From positions 558,001 to 622,000 of the forward strand of contig JAGTXZ010000010.1 of NCBI GenBank assembly GCA_018398575.1: 64,000 nt of DNA, in the 5' to 3' direction. The notes beneath the pieces were generated by a model. It had not been told where the DNA came from and made no database searches. It was given only the letters and a program-made list of their open reading frames with translations. Below are positions 9,810 to 22,200 of the stretch, in pieces. Position 1 is the stretch's first letter. Every line of letters begins with the position of its first letter. The DNA comes from Ampelomyces quisqualis. Its lineage: Eukaryota; Ascomycota; Dothideomycetes; Pleosporales; Phaeosphaeriaceae. Both the position numbers and the translations under genes were made by a program.

Positions 9810-12649
9810 GGTATTACTTGCTTTAGCTTAAGCTCTGCTGCTTCTAAGTATACTTGCCTCTACTATGCTGCTACAGTGTATAGATTAGTCTTAGTTTTGT
9901 CTTAGGTTTACTAATAGGTATTAGTACTAAGATACAGGATACGTTTACTACTAGCAGCAGAGTAGTAAGACCTTTAATAAAGCTACCTATATATTAGAGT
10001 ATATAATGTATAGTTTAAACCTAGTTAGATCTTTGCTAATGCTTGCGCAGCGTTCTATAATAGTCTAATATAACGCCTAAACACTATAGTAGAGAAGAAG
10101 TGCCTGCAGCGCTAGCATCTATTCTAAGGTATAGAAGACTCTAATAAGGATAAGGCTTAGATACATCTTAAGCGTACATCTATAGTACCTAACCTAAACT
10201 CTATTATTATTCCTAAGGTTATTACTGCGCTGTTCTTTAAGCTTAAGGCTAATATAGTGCTATCTACTTCTCTTACTAAAAAGCAGAGACCTATAGATAT
10301 AAGCTACTTAGAACTATTACAGTTAGATCTTTCTAATCCTAACTATAGCTTGCATCTAGCCTGTCTAGTCTAGGAGACACGCCTAGTGTAGTGTTAGATA
10401 GTGTTACTAGATAAGTAAGTATCTTAGATATAACCTAGTTAGGTTCTGCTAACTTAGATAGACGCCTATTAGCTAGTCTATTGTCTTACTAGTAACTAAC
10501 AATTACAGCGTACGTATTCTATAGACTTGTCTTAGTGTAGTCTTTACTAACATACACGCACAAAAAGTACTTAGTAAGAAGACTAAGAATATAATAGGCT
10601 TTAAGAAAGTGCGTTATAAGTAATGCTACCTTGTCTAGAGTAAGCACTAGAATACTTTTAGATAGATCTTAACTAACGTGTAATTTAGCGTATCCTAATA
10701 TCTTTAGCTTTCTACTTACTACGTGCCTTCTTATTCTACTCCTTAATTATAACGTAGTAGCTTAGGCAAAGGTAGTTATAAAGACTAGGTAAGCTAGGTC
10801 CTAGACGCGTCTTAGACACATCTCTAACCTCTTTATAGTTTAAAGAAGAAGTAAATTAGACTTGCTAGTAGCCTAGGGTATAGATTAATCTTAGTTAAAT
10901 CTTAGTTGCGTAGAGAGGTAGGCTTACAAACAGAGTATAGCTACATTACTGCATAGTATAGAGTACGTACCTCTATAGCAGATATAACCTAGACTAATCT
11001 TATCTCTATAGTGTTAAGGCACTTTACTACAGCTAGGATATAACTAAGATAACTCTTTAAGCTATAAAAACAGTGCTATTCTTACTTAGATTTACACAGG
11101 CTACTAATTGTATTAAAGTTAGATAGGTAGGTAAAGCTTCTTCTTACCTTAACTATAACTTAACTTTAACCTTATTGTTGCACCTATGTTGTTGCGTTGC
11201 AAGGTAGACACGTTCTAGAGAAATCCTACTAACTAGACAGTTAGCTAGGTTATTTCTCTTGCCTACTTATCTATACTGCTTAATATTTTAAAATTAACTT
11301 AGTTATATCTGTAATAGTGCGCGCTGCTGCAGCTAACGCTAGGGACAAAGGAGTTCCTTTGTAGGTTAACAACGTTGTAAGTACAAACAATCCTAGAAGG
11401 ATCTAGGCTAATATCTGTTATAGTATAGGTATTGTTAATATATCTAGCACTAGTCTTAGCCTATAAGAAGTAGCTTCTTACCTATTATTTGTGTCAAATA
11501 TATATATAGAAAACTCTAAGATAATTCTAACTCTAGCAGGATAATAAGTCTTATACGTTCTAGTATTTACAATTAATCTATTATTGTATTGCTAACGTTA
11601 ATATTAGAGATAAAGGCGCGCAGCTAGAGCATTGCCCTCTTAATATAAAGTTCTAGAGCCTATTCTAAGACTAATCTAAACGTGTTTACAGGTTACGTTT
11701 AATAGTAAAGTTGCTGCTATCTACTATATAAGAGAAAAGCATAGTAATAGCGTTTGTGCTAGAACTATCTTAGGCTGTTCTGCAAATACTAACAGAAGTG
11801 TAGTATAGTAATACAGGCTACAAAAAAGTTAAGCAGGTCTCTAGTAATGCACTAGTTTACCTAAATACTATAGTAGGCCTTAGTAGTATAGTTGTCTACG
11901 TAACTCTAATTAATCTCTACTAACAATAACTTAGACTACTATTCTGCAGTTACAAAACAAACCTGTTTAATATTAAAATCTTATTGTTTTAGCAGCACTA
12001 CAGAATTAACTGCAACTAATCTAGGCCTTACTAGCCTTTTACTACCTCCCTGTCTAAGCAAATAGGAAGCTAAAGCTATAAGTACCTAGAACTATTTTAG
12101 ATAGTTCTTTACTAAACTACTAGGTAGCTTTAAACTATTATAAGAAGATATTAAAAAAAGAAGGGAGGAAACTAAGGGGCAGAGCGGCAAAACTAAGAAA
12201 CAAAGAATTATTTAAAACAGAGCAAGGGAGTATAGAGAAGAAGCTAAGAGTTAGGAAGATAAAGCTAAAACACAACAACACGCCTAAAGAGACGCCTAAA
12301 GTAACGCTAGATAATAGAGGGAATACGTTAACAGACTAAGAGCTATCTAAGACAAGGCTAAAGAGCGCGTAAAACGCTAGTATAGTATAAGATTATATAG
12401 ACTATAATATGTAAATACAGAAGTTGTCTTATATAAGTATCCTAGATTAAACTTAGATATATCTAACAATTAGAAAACAGTTAGCTAGCTTTAATATAGA
12501 CAACAACCTGTATCTTATGTTAAATAAGGATATTAATAGGATTACACTTAAATAATTCTCTGCTAATTGTTTATAGTCTACTCTAAACGCTAAAGCGTCT
12601 CTATACTATATAGGTAAATAGGGCAACTTATGCGTAGAATGCGTAGAAA

Positions 12650-12704
12650 GTAACTAAGGTTTATATTAGATCTATCTAGGTCTTATCTTTGCTAACTATT
12701 ATAG
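12650..12704 (+). other. intron-like module (55 nt)
   Basis: Donor GTAACT, internal TTAGATCTATCTAGGTCTTA, branch GCTAAC, acceptor TATAG. Removing it keeps the surrounding frame open (phase 1). Confidence 0.65.
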
Positions 12705-12801
12705 TGTGCCTAAACGTTATAGAAGAGAAAACTATATACTACTACGCTAGTTTGTTTAGGCTAGAGACTTGGTAGTAAGCGCATAAAGCAGAGTAGAGGT
12801 A

Positions 12802-12854
12802 GTAAGTTTTTCTAAGATTTGTCTTAAATACATCCTTAGCGCTAACTCTTATAG
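12802..12854 (+). other. intron-like module (53 nt)
   Basis: Donor GTAAGT, internal CTAAGATTTGTCTTAAATAC, branch CGCTAAC, acceptor TTATAG. It matches the next module at 45 of 53 positions without a gap, and only a 39-nt exon separates them. Confidence 0.7.
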
Positions 12855-12893
12855 TATCTAGACAGAGGTAGAGAATAAAGCAGAGGGGAAAAG

Positions 12894-12946
12894 GTACGTC
12901 TGTCTAAGATTTGTCTTTAATTAATCCTAGGCGCTAACTCTTATAG
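12894..12946 (+). other. intron-like module (53 nt), reference copy of the family
   Basis: Donor GTACGT, internal CTAAGATTTGTCTTTAATTA, branch GCGCTAAC, acceptor TTATAG. Length, donor, branch site and acceptor are those of an ascomycete spliceosomal intron, yet the interior is also conserved between copies, which ordinary introns do not show. Other members not listed separately: 13,963-14,008, 14,108-14,155 and 14,608-14,663. Confidence 0.7.
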
Positions 12947-14342
12947 TATTAACCTTAGTAGCGCAGTATTATAATTAAAGAGAAGCTATAGTGCTTGTAC
13001 ATATAGTGCTAAAAAGAAACAGAAGTAGGCTAGCTTAAGCAGCCTATACAGCGTAGAAGAAGAAGTCTAATTAGAATTATTTCTAAATACGTCTAGAGGG
13101 TAGAGCAGTTAAGTTACTACATAGCTCTATACTATAATTCTACTTATTTTAGGCGCTAAGGGTTAAGACAAGGGTAGCTAAATAAGAACTATCTAAGTTA
13201 TATCCTTGTGCGTAATATTCTTTACTTAATTTCTTAGCGTTAGGATAGGCTGCTAGGCTTACGTTGTTAGTTATAGCCTTAATCCTTAACTATCTCTGCC
13301 TAGTTTTAACTTTAACGCACCTAGCTCTTAACTCTACTACAACTTAGATCTCTCTAAAACTAATCTAGCTATGCTATAGACAGTTTAATTCTAACCTGCG
13401 CCTTAGAGGACATAACGCGTAATAAGGCGTCTAGCCTGCTTCTTAGCAATCTGCGTCCTTCTAGATATACTAACACCTCTACTACTAGCGTAGAACTATC
13501 CTAGATAAATCTCTTGTTTAATTGTAGTTGTTTCCCCTTTAACCTTATTAGTAGTAGCGTAGAATTGTTCTAGACTAATCTGTTTAGTGCCTAGTCTTCT
13601 ATTAATCTATTCCCTAATAAAGCGTTTGAGCCTAAGTTAATATCTAGCTGCTATGTAAGCTTAACTAGGTTTAATCTTAGTTCTAGTAACTCCTGTTTAA
13701 CACACCCTAGTAGTCTAGCTAGGTCTGTACCTAATATAACTAGGATTAATCTAAGTTATAGAAGCGAGAGCAGATTAGACTTAGATAAAACTAATAATAA
13801 TCTTGTCTAGGATGCGCTATTAAGGAGAAAAGTTATACTTAACAATTAGGTTAGCTAGAATCTAATTTAGATTTATCTATAACAGCTAAATCCTCTTAGC
13901 CTAACTACAAGACGTATAAAGCTATAAAGCTCTACCTAGTTAGTCTGCTATACGTATCGCTAGTATATGCAGTATAGATCTGTCTAGATTTAATTCTAAT
14001 ACATACAGAACAATAAGAACAAGATATTTGTTATTATTAAGAGTGTTATATATTGCAACGCTAATATTAATATTAGTGTTAGACTATTCTACTACTGCAA
14101 GAAGAAGGTGCGTATCTTAAATTAGACTTAGATAGATCTTAGCTAATAGCGTTAGTAGAAGGTCTTTAACTTAACGTTTACAGCATTAAAGTACATTAAG
14201 AACGTGCATAGAGCTACTATAAGAAAGAACTATCTAGGACAAATCTTACGTACTAATATATTGCAGTACACAAAAGCTAGCTATAAAATCTGTTACTAAC
14301 AAGACAGTTAGACTAGGCAGCGTAAAATAGAGTCTCTTAAAG

Positions 14343-14394
14343 GTAAGTGTAAGCCTAAGAATACTCTTAGATTTGTCTTTGCTAACGTTGTTAG
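14343..14394 (+). other. intron-like module (52 nt)
   Basis: Canonical donor GTAAGT, internal CTTAGATTTGTCTTT, branch GCTAAC, acceptor GTTAG. Confidence 0.65.
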
Positions 14395-14733
14395 TATTTT
14401 ATACTACTATCCTTACCTATAATAATGTAATAACTAACTACGCACGCGTAAAGGCATAGTGCTAGGCGTAGGTTAAACGCAACCTAGGCATAGACCTGTC
14501 TTAAAGTAATCTATCTAACCCTGCGCCTACTAACTACTGCAAGATTAACATACTAAGTATCTCTACGCCTTACTAGCTACTTAACAATTATTGTATAGAA
14601 AAGGAGCGTAAGAAGCTAGTATAATATAGATGTATCTTAGTTAGGTCTAAGCTAACTCTATAGCAGGCTAACAAAGCTTTAGAGTCCCTTAAGCCTAAGA
14701 AGAGCAAGACAGCTATACTAACTAACAAATATA

Positions 14734-14784
14734 GTATACGTATACAGATCTATTTATGTTAGGTCTTAGCTAATATTATCTTAG
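14734..14784 (+). other. intron-like module (51 nt)
   Basis: Donor GTATACGTATACAGATCTAT, internal GTTAGGTCTTA, branch GCTAAT, acceptor CTTAG. Its first 15 bases nearly match the module at 15,030-15,081. Confidence 0.65.
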
Positions 14785-15029
14785 GGATGCGCTATTAAGC
14801 TTGCTTAAGCTACAGCCCTTAGCAGCTCCTTAGCTAAGAAATGCAAAAACTATAGCAATCTTAACACTAGTAAGTTTACTACAGAACCTACTTAGATATA
14901 TCCTGTCTAATATACGCAGAATGCCTTAACTTTACAGTAGACTATAGAACTAGCCTAGAAGAATGTTACCTTGTTGTTAATTTCTATATAGTAGAGTCTA
15001 TTAAAGTAGTGCAGAACTATATAAATAGA

Positions 15030-15081
15030 GTATACGTATACATTAGATAGTTCTAGGTTAAATCCTAACTAACTTGTGTAG
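15030..15081 (+). other. intron-like module (52 nt)
   Basis: Donor GTATACGTATACATTAGATA, internal TTCTAGGTTAAATCC, branch CTAAC, acceptor GTGTAG. Confidence 0.65.
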
Positions 15082-15674
15082 CGCGACGCGTAAGGCAATA
15101 AAGGCAGCTAAGAAAGCTAGTAAGGGTACGTAGCGTATAAATAGAGTGCTACTATAAGAAAGTATTTAGGTTCTATCTAGGCAGGTAAGTTAGGCTTTCT
15201 TTCTATTTTCTTAATTATATACAAGCAGGTCCTGTAACAATAGGGTAATAAGTCCTAGAACAATAAGTCTTATAGACGCATATAAGACTATTCCCTAACG
15301 TTTAGATATATATTCTAGGTATAAAAAAGAATTATATAATCTATCTCAAATGCCTCTATAATATAACTATATAACTGCACTATTAAATCTAAAAGTGCAG
15401 TGCTATACAACAATCTAAGTTTATTTTTAACAAAGGGCACTCTATACTACAGGTTAGCAATACTAAAAATATTATTAAATAGTAATATACTGCGCCTAGC
15501 CCTATAACAAGCTTAACAAGAGGTTCCTTTAATGCGTAGTATATCTTATGCCTTGCGTATATTAGGCTTCTATAATAGGATTAGTCTTGGTATAATCTAA
15601 GGATATAATAGTATATTTATACACTAGAACTAATATAGTAAGGTAGTGTTAGGCAAGTATTATAATATATATCC

Positions 15675-15830
15675 GCTATTAGTAAGGCAGCTAAGGCTAG
15701 TCTAAGACTATTCTTACTTGCTGTAGCTAACGTAGCTATAGTACTACCCTTAGCTATTAGCAAGGCAGCTAAGGCTAGTCTAGAACTATTCTTGCCTACT
15801 GTAGCTAACGCACTTCCTACACAGACCTCT
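15675..15830 (+). repeat. 78-bp tandem repeat in a readable frame
   Basis: Two copies (15,675-15,752 and 15,753-15,830) start GCTATTAG and share AAGGCAGCTAAGGCTAGTCT. The period is 78 bp, or 26 codons. The plus frame reads AISKAAKASLRLFLLAVANV then AISKAAKASLELFLPTVANA without a stop and continues open to about 15,880. The minus strand is also open here (86 codons), but the plus reading agrees with the direction of the intron-like modules. Confidence 0.75.
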
Positions 15831-15899
15831 GTCTCTATAGGCATAATAGTAGGAGGTTCTTGTATGTACTCCTGCACACCTATGTTAGTACTAGGAACA

Positions 15900-18800
15900 A
15901 ACTTAGATAGGTCTAATATCTTTACAGTTGCATCCTCTATTAGCTTGTCTAAGTAGCTACAAACTAGAGAAGTCTATAACGTTAGTGCAACAGAATAATC
16001 TTAGACTTAACTTAAAGCGTTACTATAATATTATTAATATCCTTTTATTTGTTATCTATTATACCCTAGGCGTCTGCTTAAGACTTGTCTTAGTATACTT
16101 CTAAATCTATACTACTACTACTAGCGTTATTATTATTAGCGTTACTACTATTATACTCTATTTTAGAAGACCTACTGTAATTAACTAAGTTACTTGTAAT
16201 CTAGAACTATATCTAAGTCTTATTCAACCTATACTTTCTTCTACTACTATTTATATTATATAGTTCTGTTTTAGTAGAAGGTCTTAACTTAGATAGGTCT
16301 TAGGACAGTACCTCTGTAGACACGCGAATAGACTAGTTGTATAGAAATATAACTAGAGGCAGGTAACTAGAATTATAGTACTCTTTACAGATAGTGTTAT
16401 TAACGTCTATAACGCAGGCTTAATACTCTATAGGGATTAAACTTAGAGTATTCTAGTACTTTAAGGCAGTACTTACTGTTAAGTTATAGCGTCTGCATTA
16501 AACCAGTTTAACCCTAGATCTGTTTTCTAAGTACTATGCCCTAGGCTACTTAGAATTAACTAGGTTACTACTATAGAATAACGTATGTGTTGCTTTTGCA
16601 TATAGCAAACACAAGCACTATTAGATAAGAAAAGAGCCTAGAGAAAACTATTAGTATATAGAATAGTCTAAGTTAGATCTAAGTAGCGTACAAATATAGG
16701 GCATAACTTAGAGCGTTAACTAGGCTTATAGATATTAATATTAACGTTGCAGTGCAGCTGCCCCTTTACACTCTAATATACTCTACTTATAGGATTCTAT
16801 AATATATTACTCTAGAACACTCTAGGTTAAAACTAAAGTAAACTTAGTGTAGAAACAGAAAGCCCTTAGGTTGTATAGCAGCTTGCTTATACCTTATATA
16901 GCTAGGCTTCTATAGTTAGTATAGAATAATCTAAGATTATACTATAAAAACGTACAAAGTTGTTAAGTTTAATAATATAATAGGAGGATATAGTAAGCGT
17001 AGATCTGTTGCAGTTATGTCTAAAGTTAAAGTAGAGTTTAGGTTGTGTTATAGGAAAAAGAAGGTTTAGTTTTAAGTAAGTAAGGGGCAATATAATTATA
17101 TTTTATACTAAGCTACTAAGGTTAGCCTGTACTTGCTAGGTATAGTATAATATCTAACTAAGATAGATCTAGGTTATATACTAGACCCTCCTAGGTAACT
17201 ATTTACATTAAATAATGTAGTAGATAACTGCTAGACTAGTCTAAAAGCCTTTTCTACAATCTCTACTTTTTTACGCCTTAATTAGGCTGCCTAGGTGCGT
17301 AACTCTAGTGCTTCTACTATAAGAGGAGGGGCTGCTGTATTAGCAACTAGATATACTGCCTAGTTAAGAGTATTCTTAGATGCTTATTAATATAGAGACT
17401 GCAATATATTGCGTAGAGTTTATAGTCCTAGAGTAGGAGGTAGTAAAAAGGAACTATACTTATTAGTATTATTATACGTAATATAGGATGCGTCTAGGTT
17501 TACTCTATGCCTTAACTGTAAAGGTATACCTCTACTTCTTTAATATTAATGTTTGCGTGTAATATAGTACTATAAGAGTAGATTAGTATAGCATAATACA
17601 GTCTTAGTTGCTTCCTACCTGCGCTTCTACTTACTTTAACTACGTAAGGTAACTGTACTCCTTAATTAACTATAAGAAGCAGTCTAAGACTATTCTTAAG
17701 AAATACTAGGTAAGAACCAAATTGCTCTACTTAACAAAACTATAAGAGACAGAGCTTAAGTAGTGCCTCTGCGCCTATAGCTAGGTTAGGCTATCTCTTT
17801 ATTATCTAAGAAGGAACTAGGACTAATCTTAGTCTTTTACCTCTCTTATTCTACTTGTTATTTTCTTTTTCTAGCTGTGTTGTAAGCTTAATAGTAAACT
17901 AAGAATAGTCTTAGAACGTACTAGTTATAACCTAATAGCGCAAGAGTTAATTGCTTATAGACGTTTAGCTATGCTGCAACATAACTCTATAATTATTATA
18001 CGCCTAAAAGGTATCCCTGTCTCTATAGTTAAGTATCTTAGACTTGTTTTAGTTTAGTCCTATATAGTTAACCTAAGTACTAACCTATATACGCCTTAAT
18101 AGCTTCTAGAAGTAATATATTCTTCTCCTAAGCGTTAGAGTAAAAGTTGTTTTGTTCTCCTACATTTGTATCCTACTTCTAACAGCTAAGCTATATTTTT
18201 AGATCTATCTTAGACATAGCTAGGCAAAGTCTAGGGGCATACAGACTTCTTTTGTTTTTAGTCTATATAGTAACCTTACTTAACAGAAACAGATCTATAG
18301 TTATAAGTATAGATTGGTCTGAGACTAGGCTATATATACTTATAATTGCTTTAATATAGCTATTAAACTTGTCCTGTGTACAATACATTGTTATAGACTC
18401 TAATAGCTAATTTAGCCTGTTCTAGTCTTACAAATAATTCTAAGTTGTTTCTGTAATACTCTGCATAAAGTGTATACAACAGAATATAACTACGTTAGAA
18501 ACTTACTACTACTAGAGATAGTGCTGCTTGTCCTTAAAGACACTTAGATACTTCTTTAAACCTACTCTTTATGTAAATATACAGAGATAATTCTAGACTT
18601 ATAACATACCTGTAAGCTGTTTTTTGCACATATCTAACGTAACAACTATTATCCTAGAGTTATAGAGATACTTTTATTGCAGTCTAAGATTGTTCTCTTC
18701 TATAACTTAGAAGAGGTAGGTAAATAACTTCTAGTATATTTTAGTAGTATCCTAATTAATAAAAGCGCGTGTAAATATATAAACTATAAAACAGGTTAGG

Positions 18801-21800
18801 ATGCAACTAAGATACTTTAGGGACATACGTTTATCTAGACTATAGAGATACACAGTAAACATAACCTCTTAGATAGAGCTTTAGTAAACGCGTTAAAAGC
18901 TTATATTAATAACAAGCTAAGAGGCTGGATTAACCTAGAATAGTCTTAGTTAATAACAAAAAAACAGTATTACTAGAAGATTTAGCCTGTTATAATAAAA
19001 GTATTTGATATACTAAGGCAGTTAGCACAGCTAACAATTAGGATAAGACTAAGACAACACATAGGATTAGGGCAATAACGCTTAAGCTTATACTTTATCT
19101 TAACTCTATTAATATAGGTACTAGCTAGATACGTATACAGGCGCTCCTTGCAGATAATTAACTATATTTTGCAATAGTTGTTTAACAACAGATACAACTC
19201 TCTAATTGATTTAAGTCTATTTCTATTAAGATAGCTGTAAAGTTAAGGATTCTGCAAAAAGGTTGCTTATAACAAGTTAGTAGAGAATAGACAAAGACTA
19301 TTCTAATTCTATACTTATTAACAACCTAGGGTCCTAGATATCCTGTATAATTGTAGTAAGGTTATATAAGATCTGTTTTGGACACTTTGTAGGCGGAGGT
19401 AGAGAGTAGTTATATCTGTTGTAAAATACTAGAACTATATACAAATAACTCTAAATTGCAACAGAGATAAATACGTAAAAATAATTAGGGCACTTACTAA
19501 TATTAGGATAGCGTTTAGGGAATTGCATTAGTTGTTGTTACCTCTAAATGTAATTAAGACCTCTAATGTATAAGAAGTATCTAAGAAAGAACTAAACTAT
19601 ACGTACAACAGTATAAACAAGTAGCTATATTTTAATCTACAATAGTATATTTAGTATTAAACGCGGATTTCTAGTTGGTATTAAAGCGCTCTTTTAAGAA
19701 TAGTATTTTAGAAAAGAATTTAGGATTAATCTACTTCTGCCTGTGCTAGCTAACCTAGACGTTAGGCCTAGTACAATACTCGCAGCATATATACTAGGTC
19801 TTAACCTATATTAATATCTAGGAAAAGATTAGTACAAGATTTAACTTAGTCTAATCTTAATTGTACTATAGTTGTATTTAAGTTGCAAAGCTATTACCTT
19901 TAAGTTGTATTTAAGTTGCAATAGTATTAGAACACAATAATAATATAGTATTATCTTAGTTTAAACTTAGTTAACACTAGGTTATATTTAAAAATATACG
20001 CAGTTGCATTTAAGTTTAAGTTTAAGTGTAACTTAGTTAAATTTAAGTTTCTGTTTGTTTGTAACTTACTAGTAGTAAACTAAGTTACAATAGAGTAAGG
20101 AAATTAAATATTTTACATAGCTATTGTTGCGTTGCATAAGAACTAGATAACAGGCAGTAGCGTTATAATCTTTACTACAGGCTTAGCTCTTTTGGTACAG
20201 TTTAATCTTAAATAAAAACAGACTAATCTTATAGTTAGATGCACAGGAGGAGACTAAGTTAAGTCCTAGGATAGGCATCTTACCTATAAGCTACTACCTA
20301 TAAGTTAACCTTATTATTGTAGCACCAGACGTCTTACATAATCTTCTAAACTAATAGACTATAATAAGTGTAAGATAGATTTCTTATTTAAGGGCTTAGA
20401 GACTAGTAAACTTTTACGCTAGCACACTTGTATTTATACCTATAATAGAGTAAATTATTTAGAAAAGCAACTTAGGTTAGTTTTTTAGTTAGATCTGTAG
20501 TTTTCTATTTTTGCCTTTTATAGTATTGTATTTCCTAGTAGGTTAGCTAAAACTAAGAATAGATACAATATCTAGAACTAACTAAGAGTAATTTAAGGGC
20601 ATTACTAGTCTTCTTTACGTATAGAGTGTCTATTAAGTACGCAGTCTTATTTGTTAACGTTTATAAATATATAGGTATAGCAGTAGAGTAAATAACACGC
20701 GTTACTATAAGTAGAAATATCTAGAAATCCTTTTAGTTCTGTCTAAGAGTCTATATAGTCTGTATTAGTCTCTTAGTATACTATACATTTCTATTAGAAC
20801 AGAACTTAGAGTGTTTCTAGTATACGTACTATTAGGTTATCTCTATTAGAATTGTTGTTGCTTAAGCTATTATCTATATTAGTGTTGTAATCTAACACTA
20901 GACTGCACACAAACTATTCCTAGTTAGACATCTATCTATATAAGGCATAGGCAACATACACTTAGCCTAGGCAAGATTAGTTCTAAAAAGTTCTTAAGAT
21001 TACTCTATATAAGAACTAGTAAGTGTAGTTAAAAGTACTTGTCTAATATAGCATTAAACGCTTATTTATCTTACTGCTCTCTACTTAATACCTTTTGCGT
21101 GCCTTAAGTAACATTTAGAGGAGTAACACTAGACTAAACTAAGCTAGTTCTTGTCTCTTATAGGCCTAGGTCTAGAGGTAGTAGAGACACATGTATAGTA
21201 TAAGGACGCTTAGCTCTATAACATAGTGTATTATGTAAACCTAAAGTAGACTAAGACTAAGACTATTTTAGAAATAAAATCTAACTAAAGACAGCAGTAA
21301 GAGCAGCTTAAACAGCTAAGATAGCGCAACTTAGTCTAGGAATTGCGCAACTCTACTTGCTCTAAGATAGATTTTAGCTGTAGGCACAGGCAAGAGTAGA
21401 CAGAAAAGGTTCTAGTATTACAAGTAGGATATATCCTAATAAATTCTATTAGAAAATAGTCTAGGAGAAGTCTTTATTAACTGCTAGACAGAAGAGCAGA
21501 GGTATATTAACATTAGAGCGTTACAGTAGTGTCTTAAAGTTACTACTAAGTTAAAACCTAAATAAAACTAGCTTAAATATAGATCTAGACGCAGTTTTAA
21601 CTAAGTTTAGTTCTAGTTAAAACGCACTACTACTAGCTAGAAAACCTAAGGACACACTTTACTCTAGTTCTCTAACGCTACTACTAGAAACAATAAGAAA
21701 GGCTTAGATTAAGTGTCTTAATGTATCTAAGTATATTCCCTAGACAGTTAGAGGTGCACGTACACTAATTAGATAGTTAGATTGTAACTACTCTAACACA

Positions 21801-22200
21801 CAAGGCTAGATTTGTCTCTAATAGGCCCTGTGTTTAGCCTTATTTAGATTTATATTTACGCGTAGAGAGAGGTAAATAAAGTACTGCTGCTAGGAGTTTA
21901 ATAGCTGCTAGGTATTATATTAAGTTAGAACTAAGTTATAACTTAGAGAAAACACTACCTTAACCTAAGCTGCTAGTGTTGTTAGAGTGCTATTTTTAAT
22001 TAACTAGCAAAGGTTAGCTAGCTGTGCAGACAGTAGTAGAGATTATTCTAAGTTAATTCTAGTTATACTTATTTTATCTGTTTTGCTTCCTTCTATTAGT
22101 ACGTACTGCTACTAAGTCACATCTTAAAAAAATCTATCCTTATGCTAGATGCGTCTAAGATAAATCTTAGAATTAACAACAGGGTTAGTAAATTATGTTA
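15900..22200. other. TA-saturated DNA, no resolvable gene
   Basis: This stretch continues the mutated host block. Plus-strand frames broken only by TAG/TAA can be followed for short distances (for example EQLKQLRQRNLVQELRNSTC around 21,300-21,360), and fragments of the shared intron motif recur (around 17,815, 19,840, 20,205, 22,050 and 22,145). I cannot join them into a gene model or assign a family. I found no second LTR pair, tRNA or satellite array here. Confidence 0.6.

Larger units (their letters stand above)
12150..13075 (+). pseudogene. decayed multi-exon gene, product not recognised
   Basis: A plus-strand frame runs across four intron-like modules. The stretch 12,150-12,410 is strongly charged (Lys/Arg/Glu, coiled-coil-like). 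After a probable intron at 12,411-12,473 the frame reads QLASFNIDNNLYLMLNKD and ends GNLCVECVE. It continues after the module at 12,650-12,704 as CLNVIEEKTIYYYASLFRLE, after 12,802-12,854 as TEVENKAEGK, and after 12,894-12,946 as INLSSAVL and KRSYSACTYSAKKKQK. The reading frame is maintained across each predicted junction (phases 1, 2 and 2). Apart from TAG/TAA at likely Trp/Gln codons the frame is clean. The clustered Cys (CVEC) may bind metal, but I recognise no family. Confidence 0.5.

Noticed and set aside
15617..15877. 86-codon minus-strand ORF in the AT block
   Set aside because: It is the antisense of the tandemly repeated plus-strand frame; open only because the 78-bp repeat lacks stops on either strand.
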